Below, one piece after another: positions 18,889 through 26,941 of a stretch of DNA of 64,000 nt. The translations under genes were made by a program, and so were the position numbers. Numbering within the stretch: the first letter of the stretch is position 1; every line of letters starts with the position of its first letter. The notes under the pieces were generated by a model. That model had not been told where the DNA came from and did no database searches. It worked only from the letters and a program-made list of their open reading frames with translations. Source of the stretch: Devosia naphthalenivorans (GTDB lineage Bacteria > Pseudomonadota > Alphaproteobacteria > Rhizobiales > Devosiaceae); the NCBI RefSeq assembly GCF_003056355.1, contig NZ_PYVW01000017.1, forward strand, positions 45,797-109,796. The letters are read 5' to 3'.

Positions 18889-19647
18889 TTGGAAGACGCA
18901 CCTGCACCGAAGACGTTGAAGCTGGACATGAGCGACCTGGAGTTTCTGGTGCAGCTTGGCCAGCAGCTCCGCGAAGTGAAAGCCCAACAGCTGGACGCCC
19001 GAGACTACGGTCAACCGGAACGGCCCCGACTTACGGCGGGGCGTTTCGCTGACAGCATGGACGTTGTTTCCACCACCGTGAAGAACACGCTAGTTCGAAT
19101 AGAGAAGTCCTTGGAGACCTACCTTGTCCCACGCATCGACAAGGGAGCTCCGAAGGTCAATCGCCGCAAGGTTCGGTCGAACTACCCTGAAGACACCGCA
19201 AGACATGGCGGTGAACGGGGTAAGGGGAGGATTGACCCCGAGTTGACGCTGGATGGAGAGATTTGGGCCCTCTACGCGGACATGGTCCTCCGGCTGCACG
19301 CCTTGACGAAACGGGCCACCGCGCCATACCCGAAAACGCCATCAAGCGAAGCAACCAAACAGTTCACCATGCGGCGGGGCTTTGGGGCAGTTGCGCGCAC
19401 CCCGCAGCCGGTGCGTCCTTCCGAAGCAAGCCGAGCCAGGTTCCTGATTTGGTTACAGCATCAACATGACCTCGTCGTACAAGCAGAGGACTTCCTGCGG
19501 AACAACCGTTATGCCAAGCCGTCCCACTTGGAACGGCTGGTCCCGGGTTACCAGGCCGCTCCCGATGAGGAACCCCTTTGGGACCCTGATGACCTGGTGC
19601 AAGAGTATGATTGGGACGAGGCGACCCAGGACGAGCACAGAGGGTGA
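18889..19647 (+). CDS. Hypothetical protein in the transposon region, 252 aa
   Basis: 252 residues if started at TTG 18889 (LEDAPAPKTLKLDMSDLEF); ATG 18928 is the alternative. GGGGG lies 5 bp upstream of the TTG and is itself the right arm of a CCCCC-TGAAAC-GGGGG hairpin, so the ribosome site may be masked. Helical N-terminus (MSDLEFLVQLGQQLREVKAQQ), basic middle (VNRRKVRSNY) and acidic tail (DPDDLVQEYDWDE). No family recognised. Probably co-transcribed with the 115-aa gene. Confidence 0.55.
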   Translation: MEDAPAPKTLKLDMSDLEFLVQLGQQLREVKAQQLDARDYGQPERPRLTAGRFADSMDVVSTTVKNTLVRIEKSLETYLVPRIDKGAPKVNRRKVRSNYPEDTARHGGERGKGRIDPELTLDGEIWALYADMVLRLHALTKRATAPYPKTPSSEATKQFTMRRGFGAVARTPQPVRPSEASRARFLIWLQHQHDLVVQAEDFLRNNRYAKPSHLERLVPGYQAAPDEEPLWDPDDLVQEYDWDEATQDEHRG

Positions 19648-19821
19648 CCAGCTCGTTGGAAAGCAGGTCCGTTTCAGGTTGCGGTTCGGCGGCCCCCATC
19701 CACCGCGGCAAGATGATTGCATGTAATTTCGCGGCATCTGGGGCTATCCTTCAACTCAGCACAGATGCGAATAGCGTCAGGATGCTGGTGACCACCGGTT
19801 CGCCGGTGTCGGTAATCTTCA

Positions 19822-20049
19822 TCAGGTGCAGTCATCACCTGACCGGGCCTGCCAACCGTGCGATTGAAACGGGATAACGTTGTCGTCGTGAACCTCGGCC
19901 AGGCCTGCCTCCATCTCCGCGGCACGCATTGCGGAACGCCCGATCGCCACGAGCGCGCCGGCAGCCGCGTCCTCGTAGCACTTGTCTCCAAGCTCCAGGC
20001 GCACCTGCACCAGCCGGGTGAGCACCCGCACCAGCAACAGCTCATCCAT
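19822..20049 (-). CDS. Small hypothetical protein coupled to the M41 protease gene
   Basis: 75 residues (MDELLLVRVLTRLVQVRLELGDK...). The start overlaps the end of the AAA+ protease gene by 8 bp, indicating translational coupling as the last gene of that operon. Leu/Val/Arg-rich N-terminal helix with an Ala-rich second helix (YEDAAAGALVAIGRSAM). Function unknown; a small adaptor or regulator of the protease is possible. About 170 bp of featureless sequence separates it from the convergent 252-aa gene. Confidence 0.6.
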   Translation of the reverse strand: MDELLLVRVLTRLVQVRLELGDKCYEDAAAGALVAIGRSAMRAAEMEAGLAEVHDDNVIPFQSHGWQARSGDDCT

Positions 20050-21976
20050 TGCCTGTCTCCCGCTGGATATCTCGGGGTGGGTTCTGCCCCATTATTTCCA
20101 GGAACCGGTCCGTACCGACGTGGCGCCGCTCGACCAGTTCTTCGGCCAGTGCCTCGATGCGTTCTCTGTTGTCACGCATCAGTCCGACTGCCCGGGCGTA
20201 AAGCCGTTGCAATTCCTTCTCCACTTCCCTTGCGATATCAGGGTGGGCCGCCAGAGCGAGTGGGACCTCGTCCCGGGAGGCACGATAAATGAGACTGCTT
20301 CCCAGCCCGGTACCCAGATGAAGGAGGCCGATCGCCCTGGTAGCGGACGCGAGATCGCTCTGCGGACCCCCGCCGCTACCGGTGCCAACTTCCCCCGAAA
20401 AAATTACCTCTTCAGCGGCCCGGCCCGCCAATGTCTGCACGACCATCCGTTCCATTTCGGCCCGCGTCGGAGCCCGGCCATCGTGCTCGATCTCGGTGTA
20501 GCCACCGATAGCTCCGTTCGGCACGATCGATACAGCACTGACCCGGCCCAGCCCGGTAGTATGCGCGGCGACAGCGTGACCGGATTCATGAACCGCTATC
20601 CGCCAGACAAGGTCAGGTGCTCGGTCCTCTGCCGGTGCTATCACCGCCAGCAGATCCGCCATCAGCATGGGTCGCTGAGCTATACGAGCTCGGCGCCTGG
20701 CCGCCCTGACCCACTCGACCACTGTAGCGCCCGTTCCCCCGTTTGCGAGACGGGCCGCATTGGCGAGATCCTCTCCAACAAGGTCCTCACCAAGGTGTTG
20801 CCGAAGGATGCCGGCAAGGGCCTCCTCGTCTGGTGCACCTACCTCGAGGATGCGGCTGAATCTCCCTGGCCGAGTCAAAGCGCTATCGAGAGCCTCCGGA
20901 TGATTAGTTGCGCCAACAACTATGAGCTTTTCGGTCTTGCCGGAAACGGCACCATCCAATGTCGTCAAGAGGTGCGTTATGACGGGAAGCCACCAATCGG
21001 CTCCCCTGGGAGAAATTTTTGCCCGTGATGGCACGGAATCGAGTTCATCTAGGAAAATTATTGCTGGTGAAACGGATCTGGCGGCGGCGAACGTCTCGTC
21101 GATCTTCTTGACGATGCTGTCCAGATAGCCGGGGCTGCTGGCGAACCACTCCCCGACAGATGTCGCGATGAGCGGCAGGCCGGTGCTCTTTGCCAAGCTC
21201 CTCATCAGCGCAGTTTTTCCGACCCCCGGTGGACCGGCGATCACGCAGGAAGCACTGCTGATATCGCCGAATTTTATCTCGCCGCGGCGCCATGCTTCGA
21301 GGTCGTCGATGAGCTCGAGCGCCCAAGATTTCGCCGGTCCCATGCCATGAAGATCGGCGACATGCGGAATGTCGTCTCCCGAAAAATCGATCGGCTTCTT
21401 GGCCCTGGATGCCCGCCGCAGACGATCGACGCATTCCGCAGCGGTGCTCCCGCGGCGGATGCATGAAACGATCTCGTCGAAATTCAGCCCGCGGCCCAGA
21501 TCGGCAGGCATCTCTATCGGCAGGTTCCCGGTAACCGCCTTGATTACCTTGCTGATGACGTCACCGCTGATTGCCGGCAGAACAACCAACTTGTCGGCGG
21601 CACTCAGCATGGCAGCGGGCAGCAATTCCGCAGGCTGGTGGGAGACCCCGAACACCCGCCCGCCTGTGGCCAGGGCTTCCACTACTTTCTCCGAGGTGTC
21701 GTCGTCCTGGCGGAAGCGTTTGACGGCGTTCCGCTGGATGAAGTAGTCCCAATCGCCAAGCCGCTTCACCGCCTTGTAAATCTGGACGACCCAGTCGGGC
21801 CCGGGTGCCTGCACCACCAGGCAGTAGCCTTTGCGATCCGAGATTTCGCGGATGCCTTGGGTACCCACGACGCTCTCCAGAAGAGCGAGCGGCAAGCTCC
21901 GCACGGCGTCACCGAGCGGCTCAACGCCGATATCCGCGTAATCGACGTCGTCTTCGTACTCGTCGTTGTTTGCCAT
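20042..21976 (-). CDS. Soluble AAA+ ATPase / M41 zinc metalloprotease (FtsH-like)
   Basis: 644 residues from ATG 21976 (MANNDEYEDD; CGGAG ribosome site). An acidic, non-membrane N-terminal region (1-200), AAA+ domain with Walker A 248-255 (GPPGVGKT), Walker B 306-311 (IIFLDE), GATN 355-358 and RPGRF arginine-finger region 369-373, then a peptidase M41 domain with HESGH 463-467 and the third zinc ligand likely D541 (SDLASAT). It resembles FtsH in the two catalytic domains but lacks any N-terminal transmembrane segment, so it should act in the cytoplasm on unknown substrates. An upstream extension in frame is Arg-rich and unlikely to be translated. It is fourth in a five-gene operon. Confidence 0.82.
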   Translation of the reverse strand: MANNDEYEDDVDYADIGVEPLGDAVRSLPLALLESVVGTQGIREISDRKGYCLVVQAPGPDWVVQIYKAVKRLGDWDYFIQRNAVKRFRQDDDTSEKVVEALATGGRVFGVSHQPAELLPAAMLSAADKLVVLPAISGDVISKVIKAVTGNLPIEMPADLGRGLNFDEIVSCIRRGSTAAECVDRLRRASRAKKPIDFSGDDIPHVADLHGMGPAKSWALELIDDLEAWRRGEIKFGDISSASCVIAGPPGVGKTALMRSLAKSTGLPLIATSVGEWFASSPGYLDSIVKKIDETFAAARSVSPAIIFLDELDSVPSRAKISPRGADWWLPVITHLLTTLDGAVSGKTEKLIVVGATNHPEALDSALTRPGRFSRILEVGAPDEEALAGILRQHLGEDLVGEDLANAARLANGGTGATVVEWVRAARRRARIAQRPMLMADLLAVIAPAEDRAPDLVWRIAVHESGHAVAAHTTGLGRVSAVSIVPNGAIGGYTEIEHDGRAPTRAEMERMVVQTLAGRAAEEVIFSGEVGTGSGGGPQSDLASATRAIGLLHLGTGLGSSLIYRASRDEVPLALAAHPDIAREVEKELQRLYARAVGLMRDNRERIEALAEELVERRHVGTDRFLEIMGQNPPRDIQRETGNG

Positions 21977-22056
21977 TGGCTCGCTCCGATTGTTGAAAGC
22001 CATCCATTCAGGGTTCGGACGGCGGGGATTTCGCCGCCACACGAGTTTCCGGCCTG

Positions 22057-22386
22057 CTAGTTGGGTAGGCCTTGGAGGGTCACCGGACCGAGCTCGTAGA
22101 ATCGGGACAGGGTCCGCACCCAGCGGCGCCCGGGATCGATCGCGAAGAGCTCGGAGGTGACAGCCGACCGGCCATCGCCGATGTCGGGATGATTGAACAC
22201 GGTACCTCCCAGACAGGGTCGAGGCCGCTGCACGAATGACCACGAGCGAAGCAACGGAGCGTCCCGGAGTTCGGATGAGGCCGGATGATTTCCCGCCGCC
22301 AACCTGCGCAGATCGGCAGCCAGCCGTTCCAGTGTTTCGGCGGTGGCGAGGGGATCGCACCCCAGGAAGTCGCTAGTGTGTTTCAT
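22057..22386 (-). CDS. Small conserved protein (DUF6634-like)
   Basis: 109 residues. An N-terminal helix (TAETLERLAADLRRLAAG) is followed by APLLRSWSF...RPCLGGTVFNHPDIGDGRSAVTS and a closing RTLSRFYELG. This pattern recalls the DUF6634 family of short alphaproteobacterial proteins; that match is from memory and tentative. It starts 3 bp after the stop of the 203-aa gene and ends about 80 bp before the M41 protease start, so it belongs to that operon. No catalytic residues are recognised. Confidence 0.6.
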   Translation of the reverse strand: MKHTSDFLGCDPLATAETLERLAADLRRLAAGNHPASSELRDAPLLRSWSFVQRPRPCLGGTVFNHPDIGDGRSAVTSELFAIDPGRRWVRTLSRFYELGPVTLQGLPN

Positions 22387-22389
22387 GGC

Positions 22390-23001
22390 TCAGTGCAGCC
22401 GTGCCGGGAAACGGACCTGGGTCGCGGGAGCGATGACGGCATCGAGGTCGATGTCGATCGCGCCAGTAACGGCCAGGTGGAGGACCGCCCCCACCGGATC
22501 GGGATGGCGGATCAGCCCGGCCAGTTGCGCCAGCGTGCCGCTGCCGTTCTCCAGCAAAAAGTGGAAGATGGCCGTGCGGTCACCGCCGCTGATGTCGTAT
22601 TCCATGCCACCAGGCCGATGCCCGGTATCAAGAGGTTGCGCTTTGCGGACAAGCGACTCGGGAGCAAGGATAACCTTATGGCCGAGTGAACCCGCCGCGA
22701 TCCTCACTTCATTGAATCGATCCATGGAGTGCGGACGGTTCCAATGCACATTGGGCACGCAGACCAGACACATGCGGCGGCCCTCGAGCTTGATCTCAAA
22801 CTGGCAATAGTCATGGTCGTCGAAACCACATTGTCCAGCCAGATCGGCAACGGTGCGGTTACGGCCCAGGACGGTCAGGTTGCGGTTGCTGCGCAACATC
22901 GCTTCCAGTGAGCGGCGGAGACGGTCCGCTTTCTTGAGCACTGCGGCAGCCGGAGCTGCGGGTGAGGGGCTTGATTGGAGTGGCTGCTGCATCATGGACA
23001 T
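22390..23001 (-). CDS. Hypothetical protein, paralogue A of the protease operon
   Basis: 203 residues from ATG 23001 with an AGAGGAGAA ribosome site. The N-terminal 25 residues are Ser/Pro/Ala-rich. The core (about 25-120) contains TVLGRNRT, CLVCVPNVHWNRPHSMDRF and LGHKVILAPESLV; the latter blocks match the neighbouring 166-aa protein, so the two are paralogues. The C-terminal half (GTLAQLAGLIRHPDPVGAVLHLAVTGAIDIDL, about 155-190) looks like a winged-helix unit. No known family assigned; it could be a nucleic-acid-binding or targeting partner. Confidence 0.6.
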   Translation of the reverse strand: MSMMQQPLQSSPSPAAPAAAVLKKADRLRRSLEAMLRSNRNLTVLGRNRTVADLAGQCGFDDHDYCQFEIKLEGRRMCLVCVPNVHWNRPHSMDRFNEVRIAAGSLGHKVILAPESLVRKAQPLDTGHRPGGMEYDISGGDRTAIFHFLLENGSGTLAQLAGLIRHPDPVGAVLHLAVTGAIDIDLDAVIAPATQVRFPARLH

Positions 23002-23133
23002 GACTTCTCCTCTCGTGCCGAAGCACGCGTTTGATCCTGCATCGCCGATGGCGTGCGGAGAAAAAGGGGTATGGACGTGAACAGTCGGCCTCCGGCCAGG
23101 GAGGAGGCGCAGATTCCGCGGGACGTTACGGGC

Positions 23134-23634
23134 TTAGCCCGGTTCGCACGCGATCAGGTCGGGAAATGAATGGGCCGGGCGCCGTGGCGTAACCTCGCTC
23201 GGGGAATTCCAGCTATGGTCCGGTACATCGCCCAGGAGAGCTTGCAGCATGCCGTGCAGGGCGTGTTTGTCGAGCCGGTCAGGACCGAGCGCGGACTGCG
23301 GCAGCAATATGCAACGACGGCCAAGCTCTTCCATGCGGTTCCTGACCCGAACGAGGCGGCCCATCGGTATGGGCTTGACCCAAAGCCTATCCGGAACGCC
23401 GACCACAGTAATGGGAACGTTGTCGAGCAAGAGCTGGCATGGTGCCGTGGTGGGTGGGTCACCGCCCATATCCAGCAACAGGGCCTTGAACAGCGGGTCC
23501 TCGCCCAGCAGCGTGATGCGGGACTCGCCTTCCGCCACCAGCTTGAAAGCGGACAGCAGGCGCTGACGCTGGCGCTTCTTGCGCCGGCGCGGCAGCTTGA
23601 GTGGGGCAGGCGCAATATCTTGTTTGAACAGCAC
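23134..23634 (-). CDS. Hypothetical protein, paralogue B of the protease operon
   Basis: 166 residues starting at a GTG (23634) with a strong GGGAGGA ribosome site. A basic N-terminus (LPRRRKKRQRQRLL) is followed by a core sharing the order ITLLG, VPDRLWVKPIPMGRLVRVR, LGRRCILLPQSAL with the 203-aa neighbour. It lacks that neighbour's C-terminal winged-helix-like part. First gene of the five-gene minus-strand operon that ends with the M41 protease and the 75-aa protein. Function unknown. Confidence 0.58.
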   Translation of the reverse strand: MLFKQDIAPAPLKLPRRRKKRQRQRLLSAFKLVAEGESRITLLGEDPLFKALLLDMGGDPPTTAPCQLLLDNVPITVVGVPDRLWVKPIPMGRLVRVRNRMEELGRRCILLPQSALGPDRLDKHALHGMLQALLGDVPDHSWNSPSEVTPRRPAHSFPDLIACEPG

Positions 23635-23693
23635 GAATTTTCCTCCCTGTCCGAATGGACAAGCCCAGTAGTTCTTCCAAGGTTTGGGATCGC

Positions 23694-23708
23694 CGTCCGA
23701 AACGGACG
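23694..23708 (-). promoter_or_regulatory. Perfect 6-bp hairpin upstream of the protease operon
   Basis: CGTCCG-AAA-CGGACG, about 60 bp before the GTG of the first operon gene. It could be an operator or a 5' leader hairpin. The rest of the 240-bp gap to the XRE gene holds a second palindrome, listed separately. Confidence 0.35.
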
Positions 23709-23807
23709 CGGAGGGAAGGTCTGAGATGCGGCGGCCACGTCGAGAGGTCGCTCACTGCTTCCGATCCTCTAGTCAATAGATCAGGTCAGGGCAGATGTCA
23801 ATCTGTT

Positions 23808-23824
23808 TTGCACAATTTGTGCAA
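23808..23824. promoter_or_regulatory. Palindromic operator candidate near the XRE gene
   Basis: TTGCACAA-T-TTGTGCAA is a perfect 8+1+8 palindrome 53 bp before the XRE start and about 174 bp before the divergent protease operon. Size and symmetry fit a dimeric HTH repressor, probably the adjacent XRE protein. Confidence 0.5.
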
Positions 23825-23876
23825 CTGTTCGTCTTATGGTTAACTTGGTGTAGACGACAACGATTCGGAGCTTACC

Positions 23877-24110
23877 TTGTCCGACTACCTGGCTAGTCCT
23901 GCCCAGATACGTGCTGCCCGAGCATTGCTGAATTGGTCGCAAGCAGATTTGGCAAATAAGAGTGGTACGAGCCGCCGAACACTCGCAACTTTCGAAAGCG
24001 GCACAATCGTAAGCCCCGAATCCCTCACTAGCATCGTTGTGGCCCTGGAGGGAGCCAACATCGAGTTCATCGCTGACGAGGAAGGGGAGGGCGTCCGCAT
24101 CAACCGTTGA
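23877..24110 (+). CDS. XRE-family transcriptional regulator
   Basis: 77 residues from TTG 23877 with CGGAG nine bases upstream. A compact Cro/C1-type helix-turn-helix: AARALLNWSQADLANKSGTSRRTLATFESG (shown by residues about 14-42), followed by a short helix and a beta tail (IEFIADEEGEGVRI). Divergent from the protease operon; a palindrome sits in the shared promoter. It likely represses itself and possibly that operon. No toxin or antitoxin partner is visible downstream. Confidence 0.8.
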   Translation: MSDYLASPAQIRAARALLNWSQADLANKSGTSRRTLATFESGTIVSPESLTSIVVALEGANIEFIADEEGEGVRINR

Positions 24111-24269
24111 GCGGGGCTAACAAAACCTGTCAGGCCGCCCTTGCTTCGATGACTCGTAGCGCGAATAGGCCTTCCAAAGGGGGCATCGTTCATATCCGCC
24201 CGGTCGCCAAAGGGTTAGCGCAGCGCCCATGGCTCGCCGTGACCCTTTGTGTTCTGAAGGATTGCTACG

Positions 24270-24710
24270 TCAGAAATGCTCTCCCGATCTGAACGGACCG
24301 AACTTCGTGCCCGCAGTCACGAGGTACGCGGTAGACCAACCGATCATGAGAAATCCCGTTACGCCTTCAAGAGCTGCCAGCAACCGCCAGCTGTGAGTGG
24401 GCACGATGTCCCCGTATCCTACCGTGGAGTAGGTGATGGTGGATAGATACAGGGTAGAGTCGAAGTCCGGCCCGACACCCAGCATCAGATAGCAAAACGC
24501 CCAAATCCAGATCTCCAGCGTGGCGACCGCGAAGAGGCTGATGACAATACCTACCATCACGCCAACCCGATGCGATTGCCCGGAGAGTCGAAATCTTTTG
24601 CCCAAGGCTGTAGCAGCCTTCGTGATCGAGATAAGGCCAAGAACGTGCACCAGAACCGTCAGGCCGATCAGCATGGAGCCGACCGCAAGCGCATAGATGG
24701 ATGCTGGCAT
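24270..24710 (-). CDS. Two-TM potassium channel-like protein
   Basis: 146-residue membrane protein. About four hydrophobic segments are visible, with the K+ selectivity-filter signature TVGYGD inside TITYSTVGYGDIVPTH (residues about 92-107) preceding the last membrane helix. Belongs to the Ion_trans_2 pore-domain group. No RCK/TrkA-N regulatory domain is attached. It lies at the left edge of the stress island; no anaerobox was seen upstream. Confidence 0.82.
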   Translation of the reverse strand: MPASIYALAVGSMLIGLTVLVHVLGLISITKAATALGKRFRLSGQSHRVGVMVGIVISLFAVATLEIWIWAFCYLMLGVGPDFDSTLYLSTITYSTVGYGDIVPTHSWRLLAALEGVTGFLMIGWSTAYLVTAGTKFGPFRSGEHF

Positions 24711-24817
24711 CGTGGTCTCCGGTCTTTGCCGTCATCTCGCGAGATTATAGCAACTTAAACACTTGGGCAGTGGCGTTCGCTTGCAGTTCGCCTGTTTCCG
24801 TGGAGGCGTGCTCGGGT

Positions 24818-25696
24818 CTACACGCCGATGGTACTCCTCCGCTGGTGCGGCTTTAGAGCGAGATATGCAGCGATCACCGCCCCGAGCAGCAGCATCGGAA
24901 TGATCAGCAGCGCAGGGCCTGCACTCATGCCCAGCGCCGCCATCCAACCGATCTTTGCCAGTAAGGCGGCCATCTGCAGCGACAGAAAAACCGCGTACAC
25001 CGGTGCCAGGATGTCACCCGCGTTGGAACGGCGAAGGTAGTAGTAGCCTGCGAACAGCGAGGCCGGAAGGAACAGTGCAAGATCAAAACCTTGTACGATC
25101 ATCGTCGTGAAGTGCGCGAGCCCGGTCGGATACAGCGTTCCCTGCAACAACGGGGGCAGGACTACGTTTAGCCAAAGCAGCCCGATGATCGTCCCGTTGA
25201 CCAGGAGGAAACATCCGACATAGCGCCGGGTATCAACTGAAGGCCGGTGCCAGCTAGCCACAGCGCCGACCCCATAGAGCAGGAGGCGCACCAAGGCTTG
25301 AAACAGCAGCAGCACCAAAACTACCCAGACGAGAAAAAGCTCGTTGTACATCGCCATGGCGAGGTAAAGCACATACTGGACAAACAGGTACCCCACCGAT
25401 CCGGTCAAGACGAGGTACGCGACCGTCGAACCCCGCTGCGTGCGCCAAAGAGACAGCAGCAGCATCGGAACAGCCACCAAGAGCGTGATGAGATCTTGTG
25501 CGAGCCCCTGTATCGCCACCTCTGCCGGCATCTGCCGATAAGGTCCGTACCCGTAAAGCTCGACGACCTCGCCTCGCACCGAGAGGTGAACCGATGGACC
25601 GGGACCTGATGTAAAGATCAGGGGCGCCGCGGTCGCCACGATCGTCAGAAGGGAAATAACCAAGATCACGATAACGACGGATCGCGGAACGGCCAT
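24818..25696 (-). CDS. Multi-pass membrane protein of unknown function
   Basis: 292 residues from ATG 25696 (GGGAG ribosome site). Seven to nine hydrophobic helices; the first follows a short MAVPRS leader and could be a signal anchor. An exposed loop (SGPGPSVHLSVRGEVVELYGYGPYR) lies between helices 1 and 2. No family recognised. An in-frame extension to 25786 is hydrophilic and lacks a ribosome site. Immediately downstream (minus direction) of the alpha/beta hydrolase gene, possibly in one transcription unit. Confidence 0.6.
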   Translation of the reverse strand: MAVPRSVVIVILVISLLTIVATAAPLIFTSGPGPSVHLSVRGEVVELYGYGPYRQMPAEVAIQGLAQDLITLLVAVPMLLLSLWRTQRGSTVAYLVLTGSVGYLFVQYVLYLAMAMYNELFLVWVVLVLLLFQALVRLLLYGVGAVASWHRPSVDTRRYVGCFLLVNGTIIGLLWLNVVLPPLLQGTLYPTGLAHFTTMIVQGFDLALFLPASLFAGYYYLRRSNAGDILAPVYAVFLSLQMAALLAKIGWMAALGMSAGPALLIIPMLLLGAVIAAYLALKPHQRRSTIGV

Positions 25697-25751
25697 ACTC
25701 GGCTCCCGGTGACGATGCTTGGTATAGGGGCGCGCGCTTGCGCGACTGGGA

Positions 25752-26723
25752 TCAAACGTAGCCGATCTCTCCAAGAAACCGATCAATCAAGAAGAACGAC
25801 TCTGCGTCGTGCCCTATCCCTATGTGACCGCCGTCCGGGAAGATATGCACCCTGCCGTCCCGCACGTGCTCTCCTATGTACCGGGCCGCAGCGGCTGTTC
25901 CAAACGCGTCATCTTCATAAGAGACCGCCAGGGTCGGCACCGCGATCGTCTCGATCGACATCTTTGCCGGGTTTCCCGATAACCGGGCGTCGTTGAGAAG
26001 CCCCTCCACCCGCCGACTGACCGGCAGGATGGACTCGAGTATATGGCGGGCCCGAGCTTGTTCGTCGTGGCTCGCCGCCCGCACCAGAGCGGGGCTGGTT
26101 GCAAGGAGCGCCCGGGTCAGGAAGTCGGGCAGGGTTGCTATCGCAAGCCAGAACAGGAAGTCCGATCTGAGCACCGCCATCGCCATTTGCATCTGCACCG
26201 GCGGGACCGACTCTACTGGTGTCTCGCGAGGAACATAGCTGGCCGGAACCAGCGGCAGCAGCGCAGCGCACCTGTCCGGATGACGGATCGCGAAGGCCAT
26301 GGCTGACAACGCACCCGCGGAGCCCCCGGCAACTGCGACACTATCGACCTGGAGGGCGTCCAGCAGATCGACGAACGCATCGGCTTGGTTCTCGGATGAT
26401 GGATCTGGCGGCATGGCGGAACGAAGGTAGCCAAAGCGTGATGGCGCGATCACGCGGTACCCCGATTCCTTGAAGCGTCTAGCAAAAAACAGTGCTTGGT
26501 CGAAGCCGCCGCCCGTCCCATGAACCATGAGCAAGGGAACGCCTTTGCCTGCTTCGGCATATTCGAGATCGCCGAAGCGGGTGGGGACCACTGTGCTGAG
26601 TTCGGGTGCAACGAGCGACCGAGCTCTGGCGATCGCTCCGCCATATGCAAACGCCAAAGCGCCTCCGCCCGCCAAGCCGGCTGTCAGAGCGCCGGCTCCA
26701 AGCAGTGCCCTGCGTGTCACCAT
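25752..26723 (-). CDS. Exported alpha/beta hydrolase
   Basis: 323 residues from ATG 26723. The N-terminus MVTRRALLGAGALTAG has a twin-Arg-like stretch and a hydrophobic core, so export (possibly Tat) is likely. Alpha/beta hydrolase fold: oxyanion HGTGGGFD near residue 75, nucleophile Ser in GGSAGA near 140, acid probably the Asp of YEDDAFG and catalytic His in GGHIGIGHD near 305. Substrate unknown. An anaerobox lies about 75 bp upstream. Confidence 0.78.
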   Translation of the reverse strand: MVTRRALLGAGALTAGLAGGGALAFAYGGAIARARSLVAPELSTVVPTRFGDLEYAEAGKGVPLLMVHGTGGGFDQALFFARRFKESGYRVIAPSRFGYLRSAMPPDPSSENQADAFVDLLDALQVDSVAVAGGSAGALSAMAFAIRHPDRCAALLPLVPASYVPRETPVESVPPVQMQMAMAVLRSDFLFWLAIATLPDFLTRALLATSPALVRAASHDEQARARHILESILPVSRRVEGLLNDARLSGNPAKMSIETIAVPTLAVSYEDDAFGTAAAARYIGEHVRDGRVHIFPDGGHIGIGHDAESFFLIDRFLGEIGYV

Positions 26724-26791
26724 GACAAACCTCCCTACCACCTAGCCTGTCGGTGGCCTGTCCTTGTTAGGACAACGCTAGCGGTCGAGCC

Positions 26792-26805
26792 TTGATTTGC
26801 GTCAA
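26792..26805. promoter_or_regulatory. Anaerobox (FixK/FNR site) for the hydrolase gene
   Basis: TTGAT-TTGC-GTCAA, a full match to the TTGAY-N4-RTCAA consensus, centred about 75 bp before the minus-strand hydrolase start. Confidence 0.7.
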
Positions 26806-26867
26806 TGTTCAAGCGAGTGGCCGATGGCGGTGACCCGTCCTGCTCCGAGGTGGACCAAGTCTCTGAC

Positions 26868-26881
26868 TTGACCGGGATCAA
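26868..26881. promoter_or_regulatory. Anaerobox for the amidohydrolase gene
   Basis: TTGAC-CGGG-ATCAA, full consensus match, centred 67 bp before the amidohydrolase ATG; this spacing fits class II activation (-41.5) with a short leader. Confidence 0.75.
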
Positions 26882-26941
26882 AGCATGTCGGGATCAAGGC
26901 AGGCATCTTGGCATCAGCGTTACCAGCTCCGAGGTTTACTC

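Noticed and set aside
25739..25752. GCGAC-TGGG-ATCAA as an anaerobox
   Set aside because: Only one half-site matches the consensus.
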